A stretch of 64,000 nt of DNA from Drancourtella massiliensis (lineage in GTDB: Bacteria > Bacillota > Clostridia > Lachnospirales > Lachnospiraceae). The translations under genes were made by a program, and so were the position numbers. Of the stretch, positions 24,885-34,521 are shown one piece after another. The stretch covers positions 39,211 through 103,210 of the forward strand of contig NZ_JACJKH010000011.1 in the NCBI RefSeq assembly GCF_016900655.1. The letters run 5' to 3'. How positions within the stretch are numbered: the first letter of the stretch is position 1; every line of letters begins with the position of its first letter. Under the pieces are notes generated by a model. The model ran no database searches, was not told where the DNA came from, and saw only the letters and a list, made by a program, of their open reading frames with translations.

Positions 24885-24928
24885 AAAAAAGGCGCACTTA
24901 CCACTCATATTCCGGTAAGAACGCCCTT
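24885..24928 (-). terminator. terminator or attenuator between gltD and aspS
   Basis: On the minus strand AAGGGCG-T-TCTTACC pairs with GGTAAG-TG-CGCCTT and runs into TTTTTT. It lies 43 bases after the gltD stop and 43 bases before aspS, so it may end the gltBD message or set how much of it reads into aspS-gatCAB. Confidence 0.75.
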
Positions 24929-24970
24929 GTTCTTTCATATCCTGCTATTCTTTTATGATCTTCACTCCTG

Positions 24971-26452
24971 TCAGGAAAGATTGGTATAGCCCATCAGAGA
25001 AAGATCTACTTCCCTTGCTGCTTCCTTTCCTTCCCGGATTGCCCATACAACGAGAGACTGTCCGCGTCTCATATCACCTGCCGTAAACACATTCGGAACA
25101 CTGGATGCAAATCCCGTATCCTCTACCGTGTTACGGCCGGTCTTTTTGACCTGAAATGCGTCCATCACATAGTCCTCCGCCCCGGTAAACCCGGCAGCGA
25201 TCAGCACCAGATCCGCCGGGATCGTCTGTTCGCTTCCCTTGACCGGAACCATATCTATCCGCCCGGTCTTCTTGTTTTTCTTCGGTTCCAGCCGGACTGT
25301 CCGGATGGCGCATACTTCCCCGGCCTCGTTTTTGATATATTCTTTTACCGTTGTCTGATAAATCCTCGGATCGTTTCCGGAAAGAGCGATCACTTCCTGC
25401 TGTCCGTAATCGGTTTTCAAAACCCTCGGCCACTCCGGCCACGGATTATTTTCGCTCCGCTTTTCAGGCGGTTTTGGCATCATCTCAAGCTGTACCACCG
25501 ATTTTGCGCTCAGGCGCACGGCCGTTCCGGCACAGTCGTTTCCGGTATCCCCTCCCCCGATAATGACAACGTTTTTATCTTTGGCAAGCTCATACGGTAC
25601 CTTCGCGAAATCCGAATCCAGAAGGGTCTTTGTCACTTCTGAGAGGAAATCTACCGCAAACCGGATGCCTTTGGCATCTCTTCCCGGCGCATCGATGTCT
25701 CTTGGCCTGGAAGCTCCGCAGGCAAGGATGACACGGTCAAAGGATGCCAGAATCTCTTTTGCGTCCTGATCCCGTCCCACATCGGTATTCGTCCGGAAGA
25801 CAACGCCTTCCTCCTCCATAAGCTTCCGCCTGCGCTCGATGGCTGATTTTTCCAGCTTCATGTTGGGAATTCCGTACATCAGGAGCCCTCCGATCCGGTC
25901 ATGCCGTTCAAATACCGTCACGCTGTGGCCTCTCCGGTTCAGAAGAAGCGCCGCCGCGAGACCTGCCGGCCCGCTTCCGATCACCGCAACCGTTTTTCCG
26001 GTCCGGATTTTCGGAGGATGCGGCACAACAAGGCCTTCGGCAAATGCTCTGTCGATAATCGCACGCTCATTTTCTTTTGTCGCCACCGGATCTGTATTCA
26101 CATTGCAGGTGCAGGCCGCCTCACACAGTGCCGGACATACCCGGGAGGTAAACTCCGGGAAACAGTTCGTCTTCTGAAGCCGTTTGTAGGCCTGCCCGTA
26201 CTGCTCGTGGTATACCAGATCATTGAATTCCGGAACCAGATTATTTAACGGGCACCCGGAAGCCATCCCGTTCAGATTTCCTCCGAACTGGCAGAACGGC
26301 ACGCCGCAGGCCATGCATCTCGCGCCCTGCTCTTTCTGCCTTGCAGGAGGGAGCGGTTCGTGAAATTCATGGAAATCAACAATCCGCTCTTTCGGGAGCC
26401 GTTCTTTCCCGGTCTGCCTTTCATATTCTAAAAATCCTGTCGGTTTTCCCAT
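24971..26452 (-). CDS. gltD: glutamate synthase, small (NADPH) subunit
   Basis: 493 residues. Passes electrons from NADPH via FAD and iron-sulfur clusters to the large subunit. N-terminal cysteine clusters CMACGVPFC and CPALCEAACTC bind [4Fe-4S]; FAD loop VAVIGSGPAGLAAALLLNR and NADPH loop NVVIIGGGDTGNDC are clear; FTAGDMRRGQSLVVWAI near the C-terminus completes the FAD site. Starts 2 bases after gltB stops. Confidence 0.96.
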   Translation of the reverse strand: MGKPTGFLEYERQTGKERLPKERIVDFHEFHEPLPPARQKEQGARCMACGVPFCQFGGNLNGMASGCPLNNLVPEFNDLVYHEQYGQAYKRLQKTNCFPEFTSRVCPALCEAACTCNVNTDPVATKENERAIIDRAFAEGLVVPHPPKIRTGKTVAVIGSGPAGLAAALLLNRRGHSVTVFERHDRIGGLLMYGIPNMKLEKSAIERRRKLMEEEGVVFRTNTDVGRDQDAKEILASFDRVILACGASRPRDIDAPGRDAKGIRFAVDFLSEVTKTLLDSDFAKVPYELAKDKNVVIIGGGDTGNDCAGTAVRLSAKSVVQLEMMPKPPEKRSENNPWPEWPRVLKTDYGQQEVIALSGNDPRIYQTTVKEYIKNEAGEVCAIRTVRLEPKKNKKTGRIDMVPVKGSEQTIPADLVLIAAGFTGAEDYVMDAFQVKKTGRNTVEDTGFASSVPNVFTAGDMRRGQSLVVWAIREGKEAAREVDLSLMGYTNLS

Positions 26453-26454
26453 CG

Positions 26455-29400
26455 CTACTGGTTCCCTCCCATCTTTTTCTGTCCTGTACTCTCATAAAAT
26501 GCTTCGATCTGGGCCTGCTCGCTTCCAAGTCCCATCTCTTCATAGTGTTTGCTCAGGACAAGCATCTTTTTATAGTCATTTGGAATGATCTTTTTAAACT
26601 TCGGAAGGTACTCATCAAAATGTTCCAGAATCATCCGGCCTTTTAAAGAACCGGTCTCCTCCACATGTTCCCGGATCATCCCTCTTAATTCTTCCGCCTC
26701 AGATTTCCACGTAATCTCCTCCATGGAAATCATGGACTTGTTGATGTTCCGGTACAGCGAATTCTCCTCATCCAGCACGTAGGCGATACCGCCGCTCATA
26801 CCTGCCGCGAAGTTCTTTCCGGTCCTGCCGATAACGGCAACCCTTCCTCCTGTCATGTACTCGCATCCGTGGTCTCCCACGCCTTCCACCACTGCTGTTG
26901 CTCCGGAGTTGCGCACACAGAACCGCTCTCCGGCCATTCCGCAGATGAATGCTTTTCCGGAAGTTGCGCCGTAAAGCGCCACATTTCCGACAATCATGTT
27001 TTCATCTGCCCGATAAGTACTTTCTTTCGGCGGATACACGGCCAGCTTCCCGCCGGAGAGTCCTTTTCCGAAGTAATCATTACTGTCCCCGGACAGGCGG
27101 ATCGTAAGCCCTGCCGGAATAAATGCTCCGAAACTCTGTCCTCCGGTTCCCGTGCATTCCACTGTATACATATCTTCCTGCACCCCTTCCGGATGCCGTC
27201 TGGTAATCTCGGAACCGAACATGGTGCCGAATGTCCTGTCTGTATTTTTTACGCGGACCTCCACCCGGCCCCGTTTTTCCTTGGCAAGCTTTTCTCCAAG
27301 TTCCCTGATCAGCACCGTTTCATCCAGCGTCTTTTCCAGCCCAAAATCATACTCCCCTTTGATATTGTTTGCTCCGGTATACGGATGATCCAGGACCGCA
27401 CTCAGATCAATGGTCCTGCCACGCTCGTTTTCCGGCTGTTCCTTTGCTTTTAACAGATCCGTGCGGCCTACCATTTCATCAATCGTCCGTACACCAAGTT
27501 TTGCCATATATTCCCGAAGTTCCTGTGCGATAAATTCCATGAAATGAATAACGTACTCCGGTTTCCCTTTAAAACATTTCCGCAGCTCCGGATTCTGTGT
27601 TGCTACGCCCATCGGGCAGGTATCCTGATTGCATACACGCATCATGACACACCCGAGAGTCACAAGCGGAGCCGTCGCAAATCCGAATTCTTCCGCTCCA
27701 AGAAGCGCTGCTACCGCTACGTCCCGGCCGCTCATGAGCTTTCCGTCCGTCTCGATGTGTACCCGGTTCCTCAAACCGTTTTTCAGAAGAGTCTGGTGTG
27801 CCTCCGCAAGTCCCAGCTCCCACGGAAGCCCTGCATTGTGGATGGAACTTCCCGGAGCAGCTCCGGTTCCACCGTCATATCCGGAGATCAGCACGACCTG
27901 CGCTCCCGCTTTTGCAACGCCGGCCGCAATCGTTCCAACTCCTGCCTCGGATACGAGTTTCACCGAAATTCTTGCATCCTTATTCGCATTTTTCAGATCG
28001 TAGATCAGCTGTGCCAGATCCTCGATAGAATAGATATCATGGTGAGGCGGCGGGGAAATCAGGCTCACTCCCGGTGTGGAGTACCGTGTTTTTGCAATCC
28101 ACGGATACACTTTCCTTCCCGGCAGATGTCCGCCCTCTCCCGGTTTTGCCCCCTGTGCCATCTTGATCTGGATCTCGTCGGCGCTCACCAGATACCGGCT
28201 CGTCACGCCGAATCTTCCGCTTGCCACCTGTTTGATGGCAGAGCACCGGTTCTCCTTTGTCCCCTTGGTCAGGAGACGTTCCGGCGACTCTCCTCCTTCC
28301 CCGCTGTTGGATTTTCCATGGATCGCATTCATAGCAAGGGCCAGTGCCTCATGTGCCTCCTGGGAAATGGAACCGTAGGACATGGCGCCGGTCTTGAACC
28401 GTTTCACAATGGATTCAACGCTTTCCACTTCCTCGATCGGGACGCCGTTTTCCGGATAGTTGAACTCCATCAGACTTCGCAGATACCCGGTTTTCTCCTT
28501 GTCAATCTTCCCGGTATATTCCTTAAACATCTGGTAATCGTTCTGCCATACCGACTGCTGAAGCAGGTGGATCGTCTCCGGATTGTACCGGTGATATTCT
28601 CCCTGGCTTCGGAAACTGTGGCGTCCGATGCTCTCCAGTGTCAGGTCCGTATCCAGCCCCAGCGGATCAAATGCCTGACTGTGGAGCCGTTCCACATCTT
28701 CTTCGATTTCCTTCATGGTGATGCCTCCCACCCGGCTGACGGTATGGGTAAAATATTTGTCGATCACTTCTTTGGAGATTCCCACAGCCTCAAAAATCTG
28801 GGATCCCTGATAAGACTGGATTGTGGAAATTCCCATCTTGGAAGCGATCTTGACAATTCCATTCAAAATTGCCTGATCGTAATCGTAAACTGCCGCATAA
28901 TAATCTTTTTCCAGAAGTCCGTTTTCAATCATCTCCCGTATGGTCTCATGCGCCAGATACGGGTTCACCGCGCTTGCGCCGTATCCGAGAAGCGTCGCAA
29001 AATGATGGACTTCTCTTGGCTCTGCAGACTCCAGAATGATCGGCATGGACGTACTCTTTTTCGTCCGCACGAGATAATGGTGCACTGCGGAAACCGCCAG
29101 AAGCGACGGAATCGCCACATGGTTTTCGTCCACGCCACGGTCTGTCAAAATCAGGATTGTAGCCCCGTCCTTATAGGCACGGTCCACTTCAATAAAAAGA
29201 CGGTCCAGCGCCTTTTCCATCGGCATGTTCTTAAAACAGATGATGGAAACTTCCGCCGGGCAGAATCCCGGTTTTTTCATGTCCTTGATCTTCAGAAGAT
29301 CCGTGTCGGAAAGAATCGGATTGTTGACTTTCAGAACCTGACAGTTTTCCGGCTGCTCTTTTAAGATGTTTCCTTCTTTTCCGATGTACACGCTTGTAGA

Positions 29401-30993
29401 TGTCACAATCTCCTCCCGGACCGCATCGATCGGAGGGTTCGTCACCTGCGCAAACCGCTGTTTAAAATAATAGAACAACGGCTGATGCTCTTTTGAAAGC
29501 ACTGCAAGCGGGGTATCCACTCCCATCGCCGCGATGCCTTCCGCACCGTTTAATGCCATGGTCCGGATGGAATCATGATATTCCTCATAAGAATATCCAA
29601 AAGCCTTTCTGAGCTTTGCACATTCTTCCGTTGTATACTGCTCCACCTTCCTGTTCGGAATCTTCAGATCCTTCAGCTCCACCATATGCTGATCCAGCCA
29701 TTCGCCGTACGGCTGTCTCTTCGCATAGTATTCTTTCAGCTCATCATCGTTGATGATCCTTTGTCCGATTGTATCCACCACCAGCATTTTCCCCGGATGA
29801 ATTCTTCCTTTCTCCAGGATCTGGTCCTCCCGGATATCCTCTAACACACCGACCTCGGAGGCCAGATAAAGGTGATGGTCTTTTGTAATATAGTATCTCG
29901 AAGGGCGGAGACCGTTCCGGTCCAGTACTGCGCCGAGAATGTCTCCGTCACTGAACATGACCGATGCCGGACCGTCCCACGGTTCCATCATGGTCGCATA
30001 ATACTGATAGAAATCTTTCTTCGCCTGTGTCAGTGTATCATTGTTTGCCCATGGCTCCGGGATGACAGACATGACCGCAAGAGGCAGATCCATACCATTC
30101 ATCACAAGAAATTCCAGCGCATTATCCAGCATCGCGGAATCAGAACCGCTCCGGTCCACTACCGGCAGAATCTTGTGAAGCTTGCCCTCAAAATACGGGG
30201 AGGACATGTTTTCCTCTCTTGCCAGCATCTTATCCGCATTGCCCTGAATGGTATTAATTTCTCCGTTATGCACAATAAACCGATATGGATGGGCCCTCTG
30301 CCAGCTCGGCTCCGTATTGGTGCTGAACCGGGAGTGTACCAGTGCAATCGAGGACTGATACCGCTCATCCTGCAGATCCGTGAAAAAGGTGCGAAGCTGT
30401 CCTACGAGAAACATCCCTTTGTACACGATCGTCCTGCTGGAAAGAGAGACCACATAGGTTTCTGTTGTGCTCTGCTCAAACTCTCTCCTTACAACGTAAA
30501 GCCTGCGGTCAAAGTCCAGCCCCTTTTCTACATCCTCCGGCTTTGCCACGAATCCCTGCATAATTTTCGGCATGCAGTCTTTTGCTTTCTTTCCGAGTAC
30601 TTCCGGGCAGACCGGGACTTCCCGCCACCCAAGAAAGGTAAGTCCTTCTTTTTTCACGATGGTCTCAAACATTTTTCGGGCCTGGTTTCTCCTTAGTTCA
30701 TTCTGCGGGAAGAAAAACATCCCGATTCCGTACTCCCGTTCTTCCCCGATATCGATCTGTGCTTTTTTACATGCTTCGCGGAAAAAAGAATGGGAAATCT
30801 GAAGCAGAATTCCGACTCCGTCTCCGGTCTTTCCTTCTGCGTCTTTCCCCGCCCGGTGTTCAAGATTTTCCACAATCTCAAGCGCCTGGCTGACTACCCG
30901 GTGTGTCTTTTTTCCCTTTATATTTACGACTGCGCCGATTCCGCAGTTATCGTGCTCCAGCATCGGGCAGTACAATCCTTGTTTTCCTTTCAT
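26455..30993 (-). CDS. gltB: glutamate synthase, large subunit
   Basis: 1512 residues, full length. Transfers the amide of glutamine to 2-oxoglutarate giving two glutamates. The N-terminal Ntn glutaminase would begin at C17 (EHDNCGIGAV) after removal of a short propeptide. A central domain, the FMN barrel (SGYDGGTGAAPGSSIHNAG) with the 3Fe-4S cysteines CNQDTCPMGVATQ, and the C-terminal GXGXG beta-helix (GDHGCEYMTGGRVAVIG) follow in order. Lies 24 bases after pyrG on the same strand, so pyrG-gltB-gltD are probably one transcript. Confidence 0.97.
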   Translation of the reverse strand: MKGKQGLYCPMLEHDNCGIGAVVNIKGKKTHRVVSQALEIVENLEHRAGKDAEGKTGDGVGILLQISHSFFREACKKAQIDIGEEREYGIGMFFFPQNELRRNQARKMFETIVKKEGLTFLGWREVPVCPEVLGKKAKDCMPKIMQGFVAKPEDVEKGLDFDRRLYVVRREFEQSTTETYVVSLSSRTIVYKGMFLVGQLRTFFTDLQDERYQSSIALVHSRFSTNTEPSWQRAHPYRFIVHNGEINTIQGNADKMLAREENMSSPYFEGKLHKILPVVDRSGSDSAMLDNALEFLVMNGMDLPLAVMSVIPEPWANNDTLTQAKKDFYQYYATMMEPWDGPASVMFSDGDILGAVLDRNGLRPSRYYITKDHHLYLASEVGVLEDIREDQILEKGRIHPGKMLVVDTIGQRIINDDELKEYYAKRQPYGEWLDQHMVELKDLKIPNRKVEQYTTEECAKLRKAFGYSYEEYHDSIRTMALNGAEGIAAMGVDTPLAVLSKEHQPLFYYFKQRFAQVTNPPIDAVREEIVTSTSVYIGKEGNILKEQPENCQVLKVNNPILSDTDLLKIKDMKKPGFCPAEVSIICFKNMPMEKALDRLFIEVDRAYKDGATILILTDRGVDENHVAIPSLLAVSAVHHYLVRTKKSTSMPIILESAEPREVHHFATLLGYGASAVNPYLAHETIREMIENGLLEKDYYAAVYDYDQAILNGIVKIASKMGISTIQSYQGSQIFEAVGISKEVIDKYFTHTVSRVGGITMKEIEEDVERLHSQAFDPLGLDTDLTLESIGRHSFRSQGEYHRYNPETIHLLQQSVWQNDYQMFKEYTGKIDKEKTGYLRSLMEFNYPENGVPIEEVESVESIVKRFKTGAMSYGSISQEAHEALALAMNAIHGKSNSGEGGESPERLLTKGTKENRCSAIKQVASGRFGVTSRYLVSADEIQIKMAQGAKPGEGGHLPGRKVYPWIAKTRYSTPGVSLISPPPHHDIYSIEDLAQLIYDLKNANKDARISVKLVSEAGVGTIAAGVAKAGAQVVLISGYDGGTGAAPGSSIHNAGLPWELGLAEAHQTLLKNGLRNRVHIETDGKLMSGRDVAVAALLGAEEFGFATAPLVTLGCVMMRVCNQDTCPMGVATQNPELRKCFKGKPEYVIHFMEFIAQELREYMAKLGVRTIDEMVGRTDLLKAKEQPENERGRTIDLSAVLDHPYTGANNIKGEYDFGLEKTLDETVLIRELGEKLAKEKRGRVEVRVKNTDRTFGTMFGSEITRRHPEGVQEDMYTVECTGTGGQSFGAFIPAGLTIRLSGDSNDYFGKGLSGGKLAVYPPKESTYRADENMIVGNVALYGATSGKAFICGMAGERFCVRNSGATAVVEGVGDHGCEYMTGGRVAVIGRTGKNFAAGMSGGIAYVLDEENSLYRNINKSMISMEEITWKSEAEELRGMIREHVEETGSLKGRMILEHFDEYLPKFKKIIPNDYKKMLVLSKHYEEMGLGSEQAQIEAFYESTGQKKMGGNQ

Positions 30994-31017
30994 CTGATTC
31001 TTCCTTTCGCTTCGTTT

Positions 31018-32619
31018 CTATTTCTGATGCTCTGCCGCCGCTTTGACAAAGCCCGCAAACAGCGGATGCGGACGGTTTGGACGGGATTTGAATTCCGGAT
31101 GAGCCTGAGTTCCGATATAAAACGGATGATCTGTGATCTCAATCATTTCCACAATCCGTTTGTCCGGTGACAGTCCTGCCAGATGAAGCCCTGCCTTTTC
31201 CAGCACTTCCCTGTAATCGTTATTGACTTCATAACGATGTCTGTGCCGCTCGGAAATCTCTGTTTTGCCATAGAGCGCACAGCTTCTGGAATGTTCATCC
31301 AGTACGCATGGATATGCACCAAGACGGAGTGTTCCGCCGATGTTTTCCACATCTTTCTGATCCGGCATCAGCGCAATCAGCGGATGCAGCGTCTCCGGAT
31401 GGAACTCGATACTGTCCGCATCGTGATAGCCGACCACATACCGGGCAAAGGCAACGATCGCCATCTGCATGCCCAGGCAGATACCAAGATACGGGATATT
31501 CTCTCTTCTCGCATAGTCCGCCGCAAGAATCATTCCCTCCGTACCACGCTTTCCGAATCCGCCCGGTACGAGAATTCCGTCCACGCCTCCAAGCTTCTCC
31601 TCCAGGTTTTCCTCTGTAATCTCCTCCGAGTCCGTCCATCTAAACTGAATATCCGCATGGCAGCTGATTCCGCCGTGCTTCAATGCTTCCACCACACTGA
31701 GGTAGGCATCGTGAAGCTGGGTATATTTTCCTACGATGGCAATCTCGACTTCCTGCTTTGGATGACGGAGCGCTTCGGTCATTTCGATCCAGTCCTGAAG
31801 ATCCGGCTCTCTGTCTTCCAGATGCAGGCATTTTAAAACCGCCTGTGCCAGATGCTCTTTTTCCATGGCAAGCGGCGCTTCATAGAGATAGTCCACATCC
31901 AGGTTCTGAAGAACATTTTCTGACGGCACATTACAGAAGAGTGCGATTTTGTCCCGCATCTCCTGCGGTACCGGATACTCGGAACGGCAGACCAGAATGT
32001 CCGGCCAGATTCCAAGCCGCTGCAGTTCCTTAACGCTTGCCTGGGTCGGTTTCGTCTTCATTTCTCCGGACGCTTTCAGATACGGAATCAGCGTTACATG
32101 GATGAGGATCGCATTCTCCTTTCCCACATCATGCTGGAACTGGCGGATCGCCTCCAGGAACGGCTGGCTTTCGATATCCCCTACAGTGCCTCCCACCTCG
32201 ATGATGGCGATCCGGTCCTCTCCCGGATCTTTCGCCCGGTAAAACCGTTCTTTGATCTCATTTGTAATATGCGGAATCACCTGAACAGTGCCTCCGCCGT
32301 AATCTCCGTGGCGCTCTTTATTTAGCACAGACCAGTAAATCTTTCCGGAGGTGACATTGGAATTCTTATCCAGGCTCTCGTCAATGAACCGCTCATAATG
32401 TCCCAGATCCAGATCCGTCTCCGTTCCGTCATCCGTCACAAACACTTCCCCGTGCTGGATTGGATTCATCGTTCCCGGATCCACATTGATATACGGGTCA
32501 AATTTCTGCATGGTCACCTGATATCCTCTTGCTTTTAACAGCCTTCCAAGTGACGCTGCCGTGATTCCTTTCCCCAGTCCGGATACCACTCCGCCTGTTA
32601 CAAATACATATTTTACCAT
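31018..32619 (-). CDS. pyrG: CTP synthase
   Basis: 533 residues. Converts UTP to CTP with ATP and glutamine. Synthetase domain: [35 protein letters not shown], and GGTVGDIE. Glutaminase domain: [15 protein letters not shown], nucleophile Cys in [11 protein letters not shown] and C-terminal His/Glu in [12 protein letters not shown]. Start 32619 (MVKYVF) has GGAGG 11 bases upstream; the longer in-frame frame to 32751 runs through the leader hairpin and is rejected. First gene of the probable pyrG-gltBD transcript, with an attenuator-type leader. Confidence 0.97.
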   Translation of the reverse strand: MVKYVFVTGGVVSGLGKGITAASLGRLLKARGYQVTMQKFDPYINVDPGTMNPIQHGEVFVTDDGTETDLDLGHYERFIDESLDKNSNVTSGKIYWSVLNKERHGDYGGGTVQVIPHITNEIKERFYRAKDPGEDRIAIIEVGGTVGDIESQPFLEAIRQFQHDVGKENAILIHVTLIPYLKASGEMKTKPTQASVKELQRLGIWPDILVCRSEYPVPQEMRDKIALFCNVPSENVLQNLDVDYLYEAPLAMEKEHLAQAVLKCLHLEDREPDLQDWIEMTEALRHPKQEVEIAIVGKYTQLHDAYLSVVEALKHGGISCHADIQFRWTDSEEITEENLEEKLGGVDGILVPGGFGKRGTEGMILAADYARRENIPYLGICLGMQMAIVAFARYVVGYHDADSIEFHPETLHPLIALMPDQKDVENIGGTLRLGAYPCVLDEHSRSCALYGKTEISERHRHRYEVNNDYREVLEKAGLHLAGLSPDKRIVEMIEITDHPFYIGTQAHPEFKSRPNRPHPLFAGFVKAAAEHQK

Positions 32620-32671
32620 TCTTTCTGTTACCTCCTTACGACTTTCCTCCATCCGGCAGGATGGAATTTCA

Positions 32672-32737
32672 AATAAAAAGGGGGCAAAAGTGCCCGAAAC
32701 CGCTTTCGTCCTGCGTTTCTTTATCGACACCTTTGCC
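32672..32737 (-). promoter_or_regulatory. pyrG leader attenuator with alternative hairpins
   Basis: On the minus strand GGGCA (32691-32695) pairs with TGCCC (32682-32686) and runs into CCTTTTTATTT, an intrinsic terminator about 50 bases before the start codon. Upstream, GGCAAAGGTG (32728-32737) can pair over 10 positions (one G-U) with CACTTTTGCC (32683-32692), which covers the loop and the 3' arm of that terminator. The two structures exclude each other, as in an attenuator. Confidence 0.65.
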
Positions 32738-32780
32738 GCCTTTATTGCCATATGCTCTTTTCTTTTTTTATTATTCCATT

Positions 32781-32809
32781 ACTATACTCTAATTTTCTTC
32801 GTTTGTAAA
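32781..32809 (-). promoter_or_regulatory. pyrG promoter
   Basis: On the minus strand TTTACA (32804-32809), 17 bases and TATAGT (32781-32786), overlapping the end of purF. The leader would be about 155 bases. The predicted start AATGGAA lacks the GGGC start used for pyrG control in Bacillus. Confidence 0.65.
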
Positions 32810-34231
32810 TCCCTTTTTTTCGCTTTCCGCAGGAACCGGATAGTGGTTGTCAAAACATGCTTTACAAATCCCCAGATCTCCTACCATTGTCTGCAGGTCC
32901 TCAATTTTCATGTATCCGAGGGAATCTGCACCGATAATTTCACGGATTTCTTCTGTTGTATGGTCCGCCGCAATGAGCTGCTCATTGGACGGTACATCCG
33001 TTCCGTAATAACATGGATACAGAAACGGAGGGGCGCTGATGCGTACATGAACCTCTTTTGCCCCTGCCTTTTTCAGCATCTGAATCAGGTTGGCCATCGT
33101 GGTCCCCCGAACGATGGAATCATCCACCAGTACAATCCGTTTATCCTTTACAACAGATTCCAGAACGTTCAATTTCAGCTTGACACTGGATTCTCTTTCT
33201 TTCTGTGTCGGTTTGATAAAGGTCCTTCCGATATAGCTGTTTTTATAAAAGGCGATTTCGAATGGAAGTCCTGCCTCCATGGCATATCCTTTTGCTGCCG
33301 TAAGTCCGGATTCCGGAACACCGGTCACAAGATCCGCATCCACAGGCCACGCTTTTGCCAGGGCCCGTCCGGAACGGATTCTGGCATCATAGATTTTAAT
33401 GCCGTCCATCTCACTGTCCAGACGCGCAAAATAGATGTATTCAAAAATACAGTGTGCCCGCTCCTTCTGCTGCAGTTCCTTATTGGACGTGATGCCTTTT
33501 TCCGTAATTGCAACCATCTCTCCCGGCTCAATGTCCCGGATAAACTCTGCTCCTACGGATGCAAGGGCACAGCTCTCCGATGCGACAATGTAAGCATTGT
33601 TCCTCTTTCCGATACAGAGCGGTTTCAGACCGAACGGATCTCTCACGGCGATCAGTTTTCTCGGGCTCATCACGACAAGAGCATATCCACCTCGGATCCG
33701 TCTTGCTGTATGGAGAACAGCCTCCTCCACATTTCTGGTATGGACTCTCTCGCGCGCAATATAATATGCAATCATCTCGGAATCTGTCGTTGTATGGAAA
33801 ATGGCACCTCCGTATACGAGTTCTTCTTTCAGACTTGCAGCATTGACCAGATTTCCATTATGCGCAAGAGCCAGCGTCCCCTTGATATAATTCAAAACAA
33901 GAGGCTGTGCATTCTCTCTTGTAGAGCCTCCCGTTGTTGAATACCGGACATGTCCGATTCCAAGATTTCCATGGAGAGATGACAGCGTATCCGGCTTAAA
34001 TACCTCGCTGACAAGTCCAAGATCCTTATGATATGCGATGTTTCCCCTGTCTCCTTTTGTATCGGATACAACGATACCGCAGGATTCCTGTCCTCTGTGC
34101 TGCAGAGAACAGAGCCCGTAATAAACCGATGACGCAACATCATTCCCGTCAAAATCGTAAATGCCGAACACACCGCACTCTTCTCTGACTCCGGTTTCCT
34201 GATACTGATCATATTGTAAACATGTCTTCAT
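32789..34231 (-). CDS. purF: amidophosphoribosyltransferase
   Basis: 480 residues. First committed step of purine synthesis: PRPP plus glutamine to phosphoribosylamine. Ntn glutaminase with catalytic C19 in REECGVFGIYDF (18-residue propeptide to be removed), LQHRGQESCGI and GHVRYSTTG; phosphoribosyltransferase PRPP loop IVLVDDSIVRGTT; C-terminal CKACFDNHYP supplies [4Fe-4S] ligands as in the Bacillus-type enzyme. Start 34231 follows CGGAGGAAGG. No other pur genes are adjacent, which is unusual; its neighbours are all glutamine-linked. Confidence 0.96.
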   Translation of the reverse strand: MKTCLQYDQYQETGVREECGVFGIYDFDGNDVASSVYYGLCSLQHRGQESCGIVVSDTKGDRGNIAYHKDLGLVSEVFKPDTLSSLHGNLGIGHVRYSTTGGSTRENAQPLVLNYIKGTLALAHNGNLVNAASLKEELVYGGAIFHTTTDSEMIAYYIARERVHTRNVEEAVLHTARRIRGGYALVVMSPRKLIAVRDPFGLKPLCIGKRNNAYIVASESCALASVGAEFIRDIEPGEMVAITEKGITSNKELQQKERAHCIFEYIYFARLDSEMDGIKIYDARIRSGRALAKAWPVDADLVTGVPESGLTAAKGYAMEAGLPFEIAFYKNSYIGRTFIKPTQKERESSVKLKLNVLESVVKDKRIVLVDDSIVRGTTMANLIQMLKKAGAKEVHVRISAPPFLYPCYYGTDVPSNEQLIAADHTTEEIREIIGADSLGYMKIEDLQTMVGDLGICKACFDNHYPVPAESEKKGFTNEEN

Positions 34232-34379
34232 TTTCCTTCCTCCGTCCATTGATCTCATCATCTTGTAATAGAAAAAACAAAGTGGTTATTACCTACCGCG
34301 TTCATATTAAGACATTTTAATGGTCTTTTTCGGTTTTGCAAGGGTTTTTTTCTTTTTTTATTATTTTTCAAAAAAAGGA

Positions 34380-34409
34380 TTGACAGATTTCTTGTTTTGT
34401 GTTTATACT
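34380..34409 (+). promoter_or_regulatory. promoter of the type III glutamine synthetase gene
   Basis: TTGACA (34380-34385), 18 bases and TATACT (34404-34409). Transcription would start near 34416, only about ten bases before a large hairpin. Confidence 0.75.
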
Positions 34410-34424
34410 ACACAGCATAAAGCA

Positions 34425-34459
34425 AAGGCGCTTTGGACATTGTCCGAAGTGCCTTTTTC
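34425..34459 (+). terminator. leader terminator (probable attenuator) of the type III glutamine synthetase gene
   Basis: AAGGCGCTTTGGAC (34425-34438) pairs over 14 positions with GTCCGAAGTGCCTT (34442-34455) around an ATT loop and runs into TTTCT. It lies at the very 5' end of the predicted transcript and 62 bases before the start codon, so most transcripts should stop there unless something intervenes. A weaker alternative stem CAAAG/CTTTG (34423-34435) excludes it. Confidence 0.7.
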
Positions 34460-34521
34460 TGTTGTATGGATCCGCGGATTCATGCATGATTTCTTCAGGA
34501 AATGAAAGGAGCAGTCTCTAT

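Noticed and set aside
24843..24970. T-box riboswitch upstream of aspS
   Set aside because: No specifier loop or T-box sequence is seen; only a simple terminator hairpin.
27544..29364. Long open frame (606 codons) on the plus strand
   Set aside because: It lies entirely antisense to gltB, with His/Arg/Phe/Ser-rich low-quality protein and no ribosome site; a shadow of gltB.
32620..32751. 44-residue N-terminal extension of CTP synthase in frame with pyrG
   Set aside because: It is encoded by the leader hairpin region, has no good ribosome site and no counterpart in known CTP synthases; start 32619 has GGAGG.
32561..33940. Open frame of 459 codons on the plus strand
   Set aside because: Antisense to purF and the start of pyrG; no family motif and biased composition.
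34232..34379. Purine riboswitch upstream of purF
   Set aside because: The conserved three-way junction sequences of guanine riboswitches are missing.
34410..34460. Dual hexaloop ANTAR target in the type III glutamine synthetase leader
   Set aside because: The hairpin has a 3-base loop and there is no second hexaloop hairpin before it, so I claim only a terminator.
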